DNA of 15,211 nt from Acidobacteriaceae bacterium (GCA_030049955.1 JASIJX010000190.1:1-15211); one strand, 5' to 3'; counted from the first letter of the stretch, positions 6,530-13,975 are shown. Numbers and translations are program-made. The notes: generated from the sequence alone by a model not told the origin.

Positions 6530-7873
6530 CTACAACAGATCACCTGAAACGCCAAAAGCCTCATGCGCAGCCGGTCGATCGAAGTTCTCGCGTTTACCCA
6601 ACACAAAGAGCAGAATTGTTCCGATAATCGGCATCGCTGCGGCCAGCAGAAAGACCGGTGTGTAGGAGACGCTATCGACCAGGATGCCGGTCAAAAGCGG
6701 AAAAAGCAGGCCGCTGAGGCCACCGGCTACGCCGCTCAGCCCGGTAGCACGCCCCACGGCCGCCTCAGGGAAAAGATCGGTGATGGCGCCATACATATTA
6801 GCGGAGACAAAGTTGTGGCCGAAGATCGCCACGCTCATCACGATGAGCGAAACCCATATGGAGGCGACGAAGGGCACAATGCAGCTCGCCAGGCAGAGGG
6901 CGCTGCTCAGAAACATCGTGATGCGGCGGACGTTGAAAGTGGTTACGCCTCGCTTGTGCAGCCATCCGGCCATCCATCCGCCGGCGATGCCGCCGCCGCT
7001 GCCGAGAAAGAACGGAATCCACGACATGGCGCCTACACCGGCGAGAGAAAGATGCTTGATGCTGAACAAGTAGCTGGGCAGCCAGTACCAGTAAAACTGG
7101 ATGACTGGGCCGATGAAGAAACGGCAGAGCATGACCGCCCAGGCCGAAGATTGTTTAAGGATGGTGCGGAGCGGGACGGCCTGCGTTCCGGAGCTGTGCT
7201 TGGGCCTTGCGGGACCTCGGTAGAGGAACCACCACCCAATCGCCCAGAGCGCGCCCAGGATTGCCGGAACCAGAAAGGCGGCGCGGAAGCCATAGTGCTC
7301 GGCGAGATACACAATGAACGGCGGCGCGACCACGGAGCCGACGACGCTGCCGCTGTTAAAGATGCCGATGGCCAGCGTGCGCTCCGAGCGGCTGAACATC
7401 TGGAAGATGCTCTTCATGCCGCCGGAATAGTTGCCGCACTCGCCAGTCCCCATCCAGTAAAACGTGCCGCCAAGCTGCCTGCCAGAGCGCACGAAGGCCT
7501 GAGTTCCGGTGGCCGCCGACCACCAGCAGACGGCGGCAAACAGCCCGAGCTGGCAGCCGACCCAGTCCATGAGCCAGCCCATCGGCAACTCGCCGCTCAT
7601 CATGCCGAACTGGAAGGCCGCAACGATGCGCCCGTAGGCGCCGTTGCTCAAGTGGAAGGCCTGCTTGATGACGGGCGCGAGAACGGCCACCGTCTGACGA
7701 TCAATAAAGTTGACCACAGTGATGGCGCAGAGCATGGAAAGAAGAATCCAGCGCCGTCTTGTGTCAAATGCTAGCGGTGGGGGTAGTGCCGGGACCTGCG
7801 GTTCAGAGACGGCGTGCGGCAAAACGCCGGTGCTTATATCGTTGCTCAAAGAAACGGAGCGTGATGCGGCCAT
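6530..7873 (-). CDS. MFS transporter, anion:cation symporter (ACS/ExuT-like) family
   Basis: This 447-residue protein has about twelve hydrophobic segments and a hydrophilic N-terminal tail of about 40 residues. VNFIDRQTVAVLAPVIKQAF at the end of the first membrane segment (54-73) and GECGNYSGGMKSIF (144-157) followed by SERTLAIGIFNSG are signatures of the ACS family, whose members carry hexuronates, glucarate, galactonate and other organic anions by proton symport. It stands at the head of the cluster, 160 bp before the kinase, and its promoter carries the same inverted repeat, so it most likely imports the substrate of the pathway. An anionic sugar fits the family. The ATG at 7873 has a GAGGGAG about 13 bases upstream, a little far; a TTG eight codons later is possible. 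Confidence 0.9.
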   Translation of the reverse strand: MAASRSVSLSNDISTGVLPHAVSEPQVPALPPPLAFDTRRRWILLSMLCAITVVNFIDRQTVAVLAPVIKQAFHLSNGAYGRIVAAFQFGMMSGELPMGWLMDWVGCQLGLFAAVCWWSAATGTQAFVRSGRQLGGTFYWMGTGECGNYSGGMKSIFQMFSRSERTLAIGIFNSGSVVGSVVAPPFIVYLAEHYGFRAAFLVPAILGALWAIGWWFLYRGPARPKHSSGTQAVPLRTILKQSSAWAVMLCRFFIGPVIQFYWYWLPSYLFSIKHLSLAGVGAMSWIPFFLGSGGGIAGGWMAGWLHKRGVTTFNVRRITMFLSSALCLASCIVPFVASIWVSLIVMSVAIFGHNFVSANMYGAITDLFPEAAVGRATGLSGVAGGLSGLLFPLLTGILVDSVSYTPVFLLAAAMPIIGTILLFVLGKRENFDRPAAHEAFGVSGDLL

Positions 7874-7990
7874 CGCGAACCGGGACTCCCTCTGCTCTCA
7901 CGCTACAGAATCCGCAGAGATCGCCGGAGGATCCGAAGGGCGGCGCAGCATCTCCGGATGCGCATTGATGCGACATTGCCGGAAATTCGA

Positions 7991-8020
7991 ACTATATTGG
8001 CCGGGGTGTGCGAGTGTCAA
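7991..8020 (-). promoter_or_regulatory. Strong sigma70-type promoter of the MFS transporter gene
   Basis: On the minus strand TTGACA (complement of 8015-8020, 6 of 6 consensus) and TATAGT (complement of 7991-7996, 5 of 6) are 18 bases apart. Transcription would start near 7984 and give a leader of about 110 bases before the ATG at 7873. Confidence 0.7.
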
Positions 8021-8027
8021 TCGATTG
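8018..8027. promoter_or_regulatory. Candidate operator CAATCGATTG overlapping the -35 box of the MFS promoter
   Basis: This perfect 10-base palindrome shares three bases with the TTGACA -35 element, a position where a bound protein would block RNA polymerase. The half-site matches the larger inverted repeat at 6462-6489 upstream of the kinase gene. Shared control by the GntR/FCD regulator of the cluster is the likely meaning. Confidence 0.6.
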
Positions 8028-8042
8028 CAAAAGATGGTCGCA

Positions 8043-8261
8043 TCAGGTTGAGCTCGTTGAATCCGTCGGAGCCCGTGATTGAATCCCTGGCGCCTGCGTA
8101 CCCGATTCGCGATCTTCCTCTAGCTCAATCGAGGCAATCTTTAGGAGAATGATGCGCTTCAGTTCGAGCAGCGCAGGATCGTCAGGGCTGACGTCGATGC
8201 TCTGCTCGAGACGCCTGATCGTATCGCGCAGGACTTCCACGAGTTGGCTCTGCGAATACAT
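8043..8261 (-). CDS. Small hypothetical protein (72 residues)
   Basis: I do not recognise a family. The product is soluble and helical: residues 1-46 read as two amphipathic helices joined by a short turn (SPDDPA), rich in Leu, Ile, Glu and Arg, followed by a loose Ser/Thr-rich tail of about 20 residues. GAGGT stands about 9 bases before the ATG, which supports translation. The composition is protein-like and no better frame covers the segment. It ends just upstream of the transporter promoter and reads the same way, but the strong promoter between them suggests separate transcription. No functional link to the catabolic genes can be shown. Confidence 0.5.
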   Translation of the reverse strand: MYSQSQLVEVLRDTIRRLEQSIDVSPDDPALLELKRIILLKIASIELEEDRESGTQAPGIQSRAPTDSTSST

Positions 8262-8512
8262 TGACCTAGACCTCGCGACCGGGAAAAGGTACCTAGATCA
8301 AACGATCGGCAAGAGTAGACCAAGGCTAAGCCACTTGGGAAAGGTCCAGACCAGAAGACTGGCAAATGGGGTCGCCAAGCGATTAGTGACAGGAACCAGA
8401 TCTGACGATGGGAAAATGGCGTGCACCGAATCAGATGCAGAGGCCTCTCGCGGGGTTTCTCGGAAACTGCCCATCGGACTCGCGGCCAAGGGCACGCCTG
8501 TAGACTCGTTCT

Positions 8513-9403
8513 ATGGAAAAACGAATTGGCGTGCACCTAGGAACCTCGGGCGGGGTTTCGAATTCGATTGCGCGCGCACAGGAGATCGGCGCGAACACAT
8601 TGCAGATTTTTTCCTCGAGCCCCCGAATGTGGCGGGCTGCCAAGGTTGACCCGGCCCAGGCCGAGCGGACGCGCGAACTGCGGGCGAGATTTGACGTGGG
8701 TCCGCTGGTGATCCACACCAGTTATCTGGTGAATGTTTGCAGCCAGTCGGAGGAAGTGCGGCAGAAGAGCATCTCGGCTTTCCGCGGTGAGATCGAGCGG
8801 GCGCTGGCGTTGGGCGCCGAATACCTTGTGCTGCATCCCGGCTCTTGGAAAGGACTATCGCGCGAAGAAGGGCTGCGATTGGCGGCGCAATCCATTGAAA
8901 GAGCCATCGACGGATTGCCATGGCAGGAGACGCCGTTCACAATCCTCATCGAAAATACCGCCGGCGCGGAATGTTCGCTGGGCGGAAATTTTGAACAGGT
9001 CGCCGAACTGGTTGATAGGCTTAAGCCGTGTGCGCCTGTCGCTGTCTGCCTCGACACCTGCCATACGCACGTTTCGGGTTACGACATCGTAAGTGCCGAG
9101 GGCTTTGCCGAGACGATGAGCCAGGTTGCCGCGACGGTGACGTTCGACGCGGTTCGCGTTTGGCACTGCAACGATGCAAAGGCTGCACGCGGCTCGAAAC
9201 TCGACCGACACGAGCACATAGGCGAAGGGACAATTGGGGTTGAGCCGTTTCGCTGGCTGCTGAACGATCCGCGCTTTGCGCATAGCGCATTCATCGCCGA
9301 GACTCCGGTGGACGAGCCTGGGGATGAGGAGCGGAATGTAAAGGTGCTCAAGAGCCTGGTGGCGCCTTCGGCAGAGCAAACGCGCCTTGCGGCGCAGAAG
9401 TAA
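8513..9403 (+). CDS. nfo: Deoxyribonuclease IV / apurinic-apyrimidinic endonuclease (Nfo)
   Basis: This 296-residue TIM-barrel enzyme cuts the DNA backbone 5' to abasic sites in base excision repair. All metal-binding positions of the family are visible: His68 (VIHTSY), His108 (LHPGS), Glu147 (IENTAG), Asp181 and His184 (LDTCHTH), His218 (VWHCND), Asp231 and His233 (DRHEHIGEG), and Glu263 (AETP). The length is close to that of E. coli Nfo (285). It opens with RIGVHLGTSGG, as usual. No Shine-Dalgarno is evident before the ATG; a TAGACT 7 bases upstream could be a -10 box for a nearly leaderless message, but no -35 supports it. It stands alone, divergent from the small gene upstream. Oddity: the frame stays open for 24 codons after the TAA stop. 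Confidence 0.95.
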   Translation: MEKRIGVHLGTSGGVSNSIARAQEIGANTLQIFSSSPRMWRAAKVDPAQAERTRELRARFDVGPLVIHTSYLVNVCSQSEEVRQKSISAFRGEIERALALGAEYLVLHPGSWKGLSREEGLRLAAQSIERAIDGLPWQETPFTILIENTAGAECSLGGNFEQVAELVDRLKPCAPVAVCLDTCHTHVSGYDIVSAEGFAETMSQVAATVTFDAVRVWHCNDAKAARGSKLDRHEHIGEGTIGVEPFRWLLNDPRFAHSAFIAETPVDEPGDEERNVKVLKSLVAPSAEQTRLAAQK

Positions 9404-9742
9404 CGCGATTCCATCATCGACATCGTCGATCACATCACCAGCAACTTCTCCGCCGAGCCGGCTCATGCTTCGGGGTGAGCAGTGCAGTTCCGATTCGATC
9501 TTCAATCCTTTGATTCACTTAATGGCTGGTTGCGCCCACAAGTGAAGGTGGTTTGTGCTCATCATGATGCAGTTTCCGCTGCTCTGTTGAATGATTTTTG
9601 CGCCACTGATAATGCATATCGGCGCCACGGCATCTCGGCGTTAGGGGGGAGCATCCCACTCACCAATTCGACGGGCTCTTCTTCAACAAGGAGAGCGAAG
9701 TCGCGTGGAAGCTATGTTTACCGCACGGAGGCATTAATTGCC
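9404..9742 (+). promoter_or_regulatory. Gene-free leader of the OmpA-DUF937 operon, with candidate promoter
   Basis: These 339 bases hold no convincing gene. The first part (9404-9478) continues the nfo frame after its stop. A possible promoter is TTGAAT (9587-9592) with GATAAT (9608-9613), but the spacing of 15 is short. GGAGG at 9727-9731 serves the GTG start at 9743. An inverted repeat ATCGAC-atc-GTCGAT lies at 9416-9430. The open frame can be read back from 9743 to an ATG at 9482, but its translation there does not look like protein. Confidence 0.3.
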
Positions 9743-10969
9743 GTGGCCACTACACCACTTACATTCTTCTCGCAGTCGTTTCCATCAAACGCGGTTCACA
9801 ATCTTGCCGGCAATCTTGGGGCCTCAGATAAAACAGTTCTAGATGGCATCAAGTCATCGATTGCCGCGATAGTCAATGGTCTGTCCCAGCGCTCAGGAGA
9901 TCGTGCCTTCGTCGGTCAGACCCTTCAAACTGCTTCAGATACACCTGAGAATGCGGTTTCGTCTGCACTCGCAAGCGGGGCACTGACGAACCCGAACTCT
10001 TCGTTTCAGACATCGGGAAATAAATTTCTCTCAAGCATCTTCGGAAATAGGCTCAATTCAGTCACCGAGGCCATTGGGAGCCAGACAGGCCTGCGTACTG
10101 CTGGAGCTTCGACTCTGCTCGCGCTCGGCGGGCATACCGTCCTGGGATTCCTTGGCAGTAAAGTTCGCGAGGGCAGCGTCAACGCAAATAATCTCCCAGG
10201 CCTTCTTGCTCACGAAAGCGATGAACTCAAGGGGATGCTTCCCGGCGCGTTTCAAACGGTTGGCTCCCACAAGGTAGAGGTTGACCCGGTTGTTGCACAG
10301 TCCGTTAAGCACGCGGAACACCATAGCAGCTGGCGATGGCTGCTTCCTTTGCTTATTGTTGCAGGACTTCTGCTTGCATTCTGGGCTTCCCGCCCGCGCC
10401 ACCGTGTCGCCACCTTACCTCATGTTCCCCCAGCGCCTGCCGTTACCCCACCGGCTGCTCCAAATATGCCTACTGCCGGGTCGATCACTTCGACGTTTGG
10501 CACGAATCTCGGCCGGCTAATGCCTTTCACCCTGCCCAACGGTACGGTACTTCACATGCCCGAACATGGAAGCGAGGCTAACTTGCTCTCCTTCATTAAG
10601 GATCCGAATAAAGCTCCCGACAATACCAGCTGGATGACACTAGACCGCACCGACTTCGACACCGACTCCGCCACGATTAAGCCGCAATCAGCCGACGAAC
10701 TTAACAACATCGCGGCGATGCTAAAGGCCTATCCTGGCGTGCACCTGAAAATCGGCGGATACACCGACAACACCGGAGACCCCGCCCACAACCTCAGCCT
10801 TTCACAGGCTCGTGCGGAAAGCGTCGTTTCTCAGCTTACGTCGAGAGGAATCGCCCCCGATCGGCTCACTGCACAGGGGTATGGCGATCAATTTCCACGG
10901 GCTGATAATGCCACCGAAACCGGACGCGCACTCAATCGCCGCGTCTCAATGCTGGTGACGCAAAAATAG
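9743..10969 (+). CDS. DUF937 - transmembrane - OmpA-like peptidoglycan-binding protein
   Basis: The 408-residue product has three parts: a DUF937 (YidB-like) region at about residues 12-168, rich in Gly, Ala and Ser with repeated hydrophobic helices; one membrane segment at 198-216 (LLPLLIVAGLLLAFWAS) followed by a Pro-rich linker; and an OmpA C-terminal domain at 298-408. In the last, Asp342 (GGYTDNTG) and Arg399 (LNRRV) fit the residues that hold diaminopimelate of peptidoglycan. The protein probably spans the inner membrane with the OmpA domain bound to the wall. I chose GTG 9743, preceded by GGAGG at 11 bases, because it falls at the DUF937 start; the longer version from ATG 9482 adds 87 residues of unconvincing composition. 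It heads a three-gene run with DUF2382 proteins. The biological role is unknown. Confidence 0.82.
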   Translation: MATTPLTFFSQSFPSNAVHNLAGNLGASDKTVLDGIKSSIAAIVNGLSQRSGDRAFVGQTLQTASDTPENAVSSALASGALTNPNSSFQTSGNKFLSSIFGNRLNSVTEAIGSQTGLRTAGASTLLALGGHTVLGFLGSKVREGSVNANNLPGLLAHESDELKGMLPGAFQTVGSHKVEVDPVVAQSVKHAEHHSSWRWLLPLLIVAGLLLAFWASRPRHRVATLPHVPPAPAVTPPAAPNMPTAGSITSTFGTNLGRLMPFTLPNGTVLHMPEHGSEANLLSFIKDPNKAPDNTSWMTLDRTDFDTDSATIKPQSADELNNIAAMLKAYPGVHLKIGGYTDNTGDPAHNLSLSQARAESVVSQLTSRGIAPDRLTAQGYGDQFPRADNATETGRALNRRVSMLVTQK

Positions 10970-11008
10970 CCACGATACGTCGAAACCTGCACCTGCGCGA
11001 GGCTATCC

Positions 11009-11500
11009 GTGACGGACACATCCACGAATTCGTTAGGTACACTCGGAGCCGAAACTACGGAACCGGGTCACGAGGCTCGTATTCCTCTTTATGAGGAAGA
11101 GCTTTCCTTCGCTAAGCGCGCTGTCGAAAGTGGGCGCGTTCAGGTCTCGCGGACCACTAGCAGGCGTCAGCAGACAGTCGACGAGTTGCTCAACCGTGAA
11201 GAAGTTGAAGTCGAACGTGTCGCTGTCGGCCAGCCAATTGACTCCATGCCCCCTGTCCGCCAGGAGGGCGACGTAACCATTGTTCCTGTTGTTGAAGAGG
11301 TTCTCAAAATCGAGCGATGCCTCGTTCTCAAGGAAGAGGTGCATATCCGTCGTATTGAAAAAAGCGAGCGATACCAGAATACTGTCACGCTTCGAAAGCA
11401 GGAGGCGGTGGTTTCTCGTGTTGGCTCGGACGGGCGCGTGATCTCTCAGGACAGGACGCAACTTGAACTGAACGACTTAAAGAAGGGGATTGAAAAATGA
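11009..11500 (+). CDS. DUF2382 (YsnF/AvaK) domain protein
   Basis: This 163-residue protein consists of a short N-terminal tail and one DUF2382 domain (about residues 25-140). The domain begins IPLYEEELSFAKRAVESGRV and shows the usual alternation of charged beta strands with REEVEVERV and LKEEVHIRR. DUF2382 occurs in YsnF-type general stress proteins and in cyanobacterial AvaK; its biochemical role is not known. The start is GTG at 11009 with GCGAGG 7 bases upstream. It lies 39 bp after the OmpA-DUF937 gene, and its stop overlaps the ATG of the next gene by four bases (ATGA), so all three are probably one operon. It has no signal peptide or membrane segment and is probably cytoplasmic. Confidence 0.85.
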   Translation: MTDTSTNSLGTLGAETTEPGHEARIPLYEEELSFAKRAVESGRVQVSRTTSRRQQTVDELLNREEVEVERVAVGQPIDSMPPVRQEGDVTIVPVVEEVLKIERCLVLKEEVHIRRIEKSERYQNTVTLRKQEAVVSRVGSDGRVISQDRTQLELNDLKKGIEK

Positions 11501-12303
11501 GCGTTTACGAAAAAATCGTTACCTTATATGACACCGCTGAACACGCTGAAGCCGCGAAGGCAAACCTGAAGCACGCCGGATTCTTCGAAAGCGACATTTC
11601 CATGGTCAGTTCAGATGCGCTGCCGAAGAGCGGAACTGCGCTTCGCGAGCCCGGCTTATGGCAACGTCTCTTCGGTCACGGGATTGAGGAGCATGAAGCC
11701 TCAGTCTACGCCAAGGCTGTAGAGTCGGGCGGTGTCGTCCTCACGGTTCGCGCCGCGCAAGAGGAAATCCCAAAGGCGATGGGAATCCTGAATCAACACA
11801 ATGTCATTGATGTAAGGGATCGCGCAATCGATACCGGCGCCTTACCAAAGACACAGGCAGCAGGGATTCCCCTAGGCCCCGTGCCTGTACCGGCGAAGCC
11901 CATTACAGCTGATCTCGGCAAGCAACAGGTCATGAGACTGGCAGAAGAGCATCTTGATGTCGGCAAACGCCTTGTCGAGCAAGGGACGACGCGCATTCGT
12001 CGCTTTGTAACCCAACAACCCGTGGAGCAAAAGATTGCTCTTCACGAGGAGCATGCCGAAGTAGTACGCCGCGCAATCGCAGATCCGAACTACGTCAGAG
12101 ACATCGATTGGTCCGACCAGACGGTGGAGATTCAGGAGACAGCTGAGGAGCCCATGGTCTCCAAGAGTTCTCGCATTACTGAGGAGGTCATCATCGGCAA
12201 AACCGGAACTGATCGCGTCGAGACAATTCGCGACACCGTACGTAAACAGCAGGCGCAAGTGGAGAAGAACCCCGCTTCGGATCTCCGAAAAAAGGCGTCA
12301 TAG
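11497..12303 (+). CDS. YflT-like stress domain + DUF2382 protein
   Basis: The 268-residue product has two parts. Residues 1-105 resemble the YflT/general-stress-protein-17M type domain found in front of DUF2382 (YEKIVTLYDTAEHAEAAKANL, then GFFESDISMVSSD). After a Pro-rich linker (115-140), residues 145-255 form a DUF2382 domain with VMRLAEEHLDVGKRLVEQGT, the IALHEEHAEVVRR strand pair and a closing TEEVIIGK. It is therefore a longer paralogue of the protein encoded just upstream, to which it is coupled by an ATGA overlap. No signal sequence or membrane helix is visible. An envelope- or redox-stress role is a guess from the family name only. The C-terminal tail is rich in Lys and Arg. Confidence 0.85.
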   Translation: MSVYEKIVTLYDTAEHAEAAKANLKHAGFFESDISMVSSDALPKSGTALREPGLWQRLFGHGIEEHEASVYAKAVESGGVVLTVRAAQEEIPKAMGILNQHNVIDVRDRAIDTGALPKTQAAGIPLGPVPVPAKPITADLGKQQVMRLAEEHLDVGKRLVEQGTTRIRRFVTQQPVEQKIALHEEHAEVVRRAIADPNYVRDIDWSDQTVEIQETAEEPMVSKSSRITEEVIIGKTGTDRVETIRDTVRKQQAQVEKNPASDLRKKAS

Positions 12304-12418
12304 CGGCCGGAACGTGGGAAGGGCGCACACGTGGGGGTAGAGTCCAGTGGCCCGACTGGGGCGAGGGCTTCTTTGTCTGCGACCCTGTGGAGAAGTAAAG
12401 TGCACTCGAAGCGCCGGC

Positions 12419-13588
12419 TCACTTGCTGAGCAGCGCTTGCTTACTGAGGAAATCGTCGAGCGCGGAGACCATGTTGTTTACCTTGTCGGCATCGGGCCAG
12501 GACGCGTCCCACATCAGATAGCCGCCAGGGAGCGTGAGGTATTTTTCGCCTGCCGCCACAGCCATCGTGGCCGTCACGGCCCACGCATTGTTCTCTTCAA
12601 TGTAAAGCGGCGCGTCGTCGTCGCCGGGCTGCGGATCGCGAATGTCGGAGATGTGCTGGGCGAGGTGCAGCAGGGCCATGCTGAAGGCTTGGTCGGGCAG
12701 CCTGTCGCGATTGAAGGTGCAGTTGTACTGGACGCCGTCGGGCGAGTCTTTGGCGGCAGCTGCTTCCGGGCCGGGAGAGACTTCGTTCATGGCGCCGAAG
12801 CCAACGGTTACGCCGTTTGGCTCCTTCGGCTTGCCGAGCAGGTTAATGTCTTTCTGTATCTGCGTCGTCATGGGGCTTGGCGCAAGGCCGCCAGCGAGCT
12901 TCTGCGCGGTTGAAAGCGGATCAGAATACGATGCCTGCTCCTGCTGCGGCTGCGCCTGGCTGCTCTCCTGCTTAGTAATGGAATCGATCCTGGAGTAGTC
13001 GATCTCCTTGGGCACAACGTCAGCGACGGACTGGATCACAAGCCGCGCTGCGTATGCGTTGGCGTTGCCAAAGCCGCCCAGGCTGACGATCTTGTCTTTT
13101 TCGCGATGCACCTGGGCGTCGTCCACGCTGTCGAGCCGCCCAGTGATGGTGGCCTGCACGTCGTATTTCGGACAGGCGAGGCAAAGGCCGGAAGGGCTGT
13201 GGTGCTGCTGTGCGAGCGCGGAATCGAACTGCTTGAATGCCTTATCTTTCTGGAGCGTGACGGCGGCGCGTGTGATCGGAGTTATGGTTCCGGCATAGTT
13301 ATGGGCCGGCTCTAGCTCGAGGATCGCTAGCGGGCCGGATTTGGCCTTCGCGCCCTGCGGATAGGCAAGCCATATGCTGTTTACTTGCTTGCCGCAGTCG
13401 CCGTCGTTCAGCACGAATTGGTCGAGACCGGTCACAACCGTGCCTTTGATGCGCACGAGTTTTCCGTCGAAAGCAGTGGGGTTCTTGAGGACCGCGCAAA
13501 CCGTTGTATCCGTTGCCTGCCCGTTTGCGCGCGCGGTAGCGCAACTGATCGCCGCCAAAGCCAGGACTAGAGTTAGGAGCCGCTTCAT
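12419..13588 (-). CDS. Secreted protein of unknown function
   Basis: The 389-residue product begins MKRLLTLVLALAAISCATAR, a clear signal peptide; cleavage by signal peptidase I after ARA (residue 21) is likely, and AISC at 13-16 is a poor lipobox. Residues 30-85 read VRIKGTVV and ends in a D-C-G-K turn, recalling the small OB-fold beta barrels of bacterial periplasmic proteins. A CLACP pair (Cys136, Cys139) and Cys31/Cys65 could form disulfides. A Gln/Ser-rich linker (about 210-225) joins a C-terminal part of 150 residues with no familiar motif. The start at 13588 follows GAGGGGA; an upstream GTG-type start at 13657 would bury the signal peptide. It is transcribed alone or after the DUF885 gene, with a 387-bp gap between them. 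Confidence 0.75.
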   Translation of the reverse strand: MKRLLTLVLALAAISCATARANGQATDTTVCAVLKNPTAFDGKLVRIKGTVVTGLDQFVLNDGDCGKQVNSIWLAYPQGAKAKSGPLAILELEPAHNYAGTITPITRAAVTLQKDKAFKQFDSALAQQHHSPSGLCLACPKYDVQATITGRLDSVDDAQVHREKDKIVSLGGFGNANAYAARLVIQSVADVVPKEIDYSRIDSITKQESSQAQPQQEQASYSDPLSTAQKLAGGLAPSPMTTQIQKDINLLGKPKEPNGVTVGFGAMNEVSPGPEAAAAKDSPDGVQYNCTFNRDRLPDQAFSMALLHLAQHISDIRDPQPGDDDAPLYIEENNAWAVTATMAVAAGEKYLTLPGGYLMWDASWPDADKVNNMVSALDDFLSKQALLSK

Positions 13589-13975
13589 CGTCTTCCCCTC
13601 GTGTGCAGAAATTACGACGCGACAAGCATACCAGCCTTGCAGCGAAAGATTGCTCACGTTCGGTTATCAATCCCGCAGAGCCTTGAATGCGGCTAACCGG
13701 CTTCATTCAAAATACAAATTTTTCGCCAAACATTGCCGATAATTTCCTGCCAATCCTGCACGATGGCACTGTGAACCCGAACAACCCCGCGAAACACAGG
13801 TCGCCGTTGCGCAGACCAGTCCGTGATTTTTTTAGGGGAATCGCACCAATTCGGGTGCAAAAATACACGCTGCCTTTGCCGCTTGCAAATAGAATCAGGC
13901 ACTTGGCGTTTACTATCCAGTACTGGCTATTCGCTCTTTCATCGCTGAACACTGCAGCGGGTGGTGCTTTGCCCG
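13589..13975 (-). promoter_or_regulatory. 387-bp intergenic region with candidate extended -10 promoter
   Basis: No convincing gene lies here; short minus-strand frames at 13693-13952 have unlikely composition. The stretch is clearly more AT-rich than its flanks. On the minus strand, TGGTATGCT (complement of 13625-13633) is an extended -10 box about 40 bases before the ATG at 13588, although no good -35 accompanies it. GCACC and GGTGC around AATTCG near 13850 form a small hairpin, and AGCGGG/CCCGCT (13956-13961 and 13972-13977) another over the stop of the DUF885 gene; neither has a U-tract in the minus-strand RNA. Confidence 0.35.

Noticed and set aside
6563..7774. 403-codon plus-strand open frame opposite the MFS gene
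   Set aside because: The product is almost wholly hydrophilic with low-complexity Ala/Glu/Gly/Arg composition, as expected from the complement of a membrane-protein gene.
12344..12376. CCAGT/ACTGG hairpin followed by CTTCTTTG after the DUF2382 operon, considered as terminator
   Set aside because: The stem has only five pairs and the T-run is broken and distant; not strong enough to list as a terminator.
13693..13952. Short minus-strand frames in the gap between the secreted protein and DUF885 genes
   Set aside because: No ribosome site of quality, unlikely amino-acid composition, and two overlapping frames of equal merit.
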